24,256 nucleotides of DNA from a bacterium. GTDB lineage: Bacteria; ARS69. This document shows positions 22,699 to 24,256 of this stretch, one piece after another (positions within the stretch are counted from its first letter, which is position 1; every line of letters starts with the position of its first letter). The notes beneath the pieces are model-generated. The model did no database searches and was not told the origin of the DNA. It worked only from the letters and a program-made list of their open reading frames with translations. The translations under genes and the position numbers were made by a program. The stretch is from positions 1 to 24,256 of the forward strand of contig JALGZO010000545.1 of assembly GCA_025774865.1 (NCBI GenBank). Reading direction: 5' to 3'.

Positions 22699-24246
22699 AT
22701 GAGGGAGCAACTCGGCGCCGCGTGCCTCGCGGCCGTGGCGCTCGTCACGAGCGAGGCGATCGCGGGTCAGGAGCTGGGCGAGCTACCGCTGGTGTCCGAG
22801 GGCTCTCTCGTGTTCCACGTCGACCTCGCGGGATACCGGGGGTCGGAAGGCCGGACCGATCAAGAGTTCTACGTCTCCATCACGAATGATCAGGTCGGGT
22901 TCTCGGAACAGGACGGCATCTGGCAGGGCGAGCTGCGCCTGGAGATCGTGGTCAAGGACGGGGACGGCAAGCGTGTACTCGAGCTGAAATCGAAGTTGCG
23001 ACCCGAGGCGCTCACCGATCTGGACGCCGAGGATCGGGGGATCGTCCAGATCATCCGTGAAGGGGGGGAGCTGGCTCCCGGCGTGTACGAGCTCGCGGTC
23101 AAGCTGGTGGACGAGAAGACGCTGAAGCCGGGTCTCTTCAACCAGATGCGCAACGTCAAGATGCGTGGGGTGGCATCCGGTTGGATCGAGATTCACGACT
23201 TCGGGGGCCCGCAAATGGGGCTGTCGGATCTCGCGCTCGTCCGGAGTGTCCGAGTCGCCGGCCAGGAAGCGTTCGGTCGCCACGGGGTGGACTTCGATCC
23301 GAACGCCTCCCGCCTCTATGGTCTCGTGCTGCCAGCGGTTCGATGCTACCTGGAGGTGTACGCAGGGAGCGCATTCTCGGAGGGCACCTCCTTCCTGGTG
23401 CGCACGCGCGTGCTCGACCGGGGCGAGGTGCCGGTTCTCGAGCGGAAGACGCGGATGGTACCCAAGGGCGGATCGTTCGTGGTCGTGGACGAGCTGCCGC
23501 TGCGGCCGCGCGAGATCGCGCCCGGCCGGTACTTCCTGGACGTCGGTGTCTTCAACGAGAGCACCCGGGAGATGGCGAGCGTGCGACGGTCCTTCGACAT
23601 CATCTGGTCGGTGACTTCGTGGGGCCAGGACCCCGAGGCGCTCCTCCAGGAGATGGCGCTTCTGATGCGCGATTCGGAGTACAGGGAGCTCACGAAACTC
23701 TCCGCGGGCGCCCGCGAGGTCTACCTGGCGGAATACTGGCGAGACCTGGACCCTGACCCGGATACGGCGCAGAACGAGGCGCTGATCGCGTTCCGGCAGC
23801 GCGTGATCCACGCGGATCGCCAGTTCGAATCGACGTTGCAGCGGGGCGTCCTGACCGACCGCGGCCGGATCTACGTCCGGTACGGTCCTCCCGACGACAT
23901 CGCGTTCGAGTACTCGTCGGCCGGGTTCGGCCTCGATGGCACGTCAGAACGGGTCGCTGGCCCGGGAGAGCGCGCTGGTCGCTGGCCCGGGAGAGCGCGC
24001 TACCCTGTCGAACCGGCCGTCGGCCTCGTTCCTGGGATCCGACGAATTCCGGGAAGGGGATGTCTCCGACGTATCGGGGCAGACGGGCGGGGCGAACATC
24101 AAAGCCAAGTCACTCGAGGTGTGGACCTACGACGGTCCGGGCCGGCCGCTGTCGAAGATCGAGCTCGACGCCGACAGCCACCGGGGTCTGAAGTTCATCT
24201 TCGCGGACGAGATGGGGGACGGAAACTACCAGCTCATCGGAAGTAG
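22699..24246 (+). pseudogene. GWxTD-domain exported protein, frame broken by a 25-bp duplication
   Basis: The ATG at 22699 has GAGAGG upstream and gives a signal peptide (MREQLGAACLAAVALVTSEA, then IAG). The N-terminal part is beta-rich with no recognised domain. Residues about 335-405 are the start of a GWxTD domain: REVYLAEYWRDLDPDPDTAQ, FRQRVIHADRQFESTLQ, then RGVLTDRGRIYVRYGPPDDI. The motif tryptophan is replaced (GVLTD instead of GWxTD). The function of GWxTD proteins is unknown; they occur in envelope clusters of FCB-type bacteria. Codons 1-426 read normally; an exact 25-base duplication (second copy 23977-24001) then shifts the frame, and the shifted reading is an arginine- and glycine-rich tail of 89 residues ending at 24246. 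The true continuation lies in another frame. This may be a real mutation, a phase-variable switch or an assembly error. Confidence 0.82.
23952..24001 (+). repeat. Exact 25-bp tandem duplication inside the GWxTD gene
   Basis: Copy 1 is 23952-23976 and copy 2 is 23977-24001, both beginning GGTCGCTGGCCCGGG and ending GCGCT, with no mismatch. Twenty-five is not a multiple of three, so one extra copy changes the reading frame by one base. Confidence 0.97.
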
Positions 24247-24256
24247 CGGAGCCCCG
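24002..24256 (+). CDS. Continuation of the GWxTD protein in the restored frame (partial)
   Basis: From 24002 the frame that would follow codon 426 if one repeat copy were absent stays open for 85 codons to the window edge. It reads TLSNRPSASFLGSDEF, then AKSLEVWTYDGPGRPLSKIE, LKFIFADEMGDGNYQLIGSS. The pattern EVWxYD...G....FxFxDxxGxGxYxLI is the usual second half of GWxTD domains, so this is the genuine C-terminal part of the same gene. It has no start of its own and ends outside the window. Confidence 0.82.

Overview
The window is a GC-rich bacterial chromosome segment with very few gaps between genes. It looks like an uncultured Gram-negative member of the FCB supergroup, in the neighbourhood of the Eisenbacteria, Krumholzibacteriota or Latescibacterota. 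That placement is inferred from a TonB-dependent receptor, a PorV/PorQ-type barrel protein, an exported protein with a FlgD-Ig-like C-terminal sorting domain, a GWxTD-domain protein and an archaeal-looking threonyl-tRNA synthetase tail. No rRNA, tRNA, CRISPR array, transposase or phage gene is visible.

Layout. Positions 2-8419 (+) form one tightly coupled run: the end of threonyl-tRNA synthetase, the glycine cleavage genes gcvT-gcvH-gcvPA-gcvPB, two small genes of unknown function, a GlmL/MutL-like ASKHA protein, and a 376-residue protein with a barrel-sandwich-like N-terminus and a KOW-like C-terminus. Several junctions are 4-base stop/start overlaps. Positions 8534-13847 (+) encode a peptide-type ABC importer: two tandem paralogous lipoprotein binding proteins, a DppB permease, and a DppC permease with an unusual extra membrane domain at its N-terminus. 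The matching ATPase is one fused DppD-DppF gene on the minus strand (14288-16069), convergent with dppC.

Between the two convergent ABC genes lies a 440-base gene-free region with two copies of a palindromic element, one directly after each stop codon and each in the sense orientation of its own gene. Two core blocks (38 and 27 bases) are identical. The outer stems differ completely in sequence yet are perfectly self-complementary in each copy. This is the strongest candidate here for an undescribed structured element.

Positions 16070-16563 hold divergent sigma70-type promoters. One serves the ATPase. The other (TTGACA-17-TATAGT) has a 7-bp inverted repeat across its -35 box and serves an envelope operon with a leader of about 260 bases: TonB-dependent receptor, a large exported protein with an acidic calcium-type repeat and sorting domain, a PorV/PorQ-like barrel, a terminator-like hairpin, and a GWxTD-domain protein. 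The last gene carries an exact 25-bp tandem duplication that shifts the frame. Removing one copy restores an open frame to the window edge.
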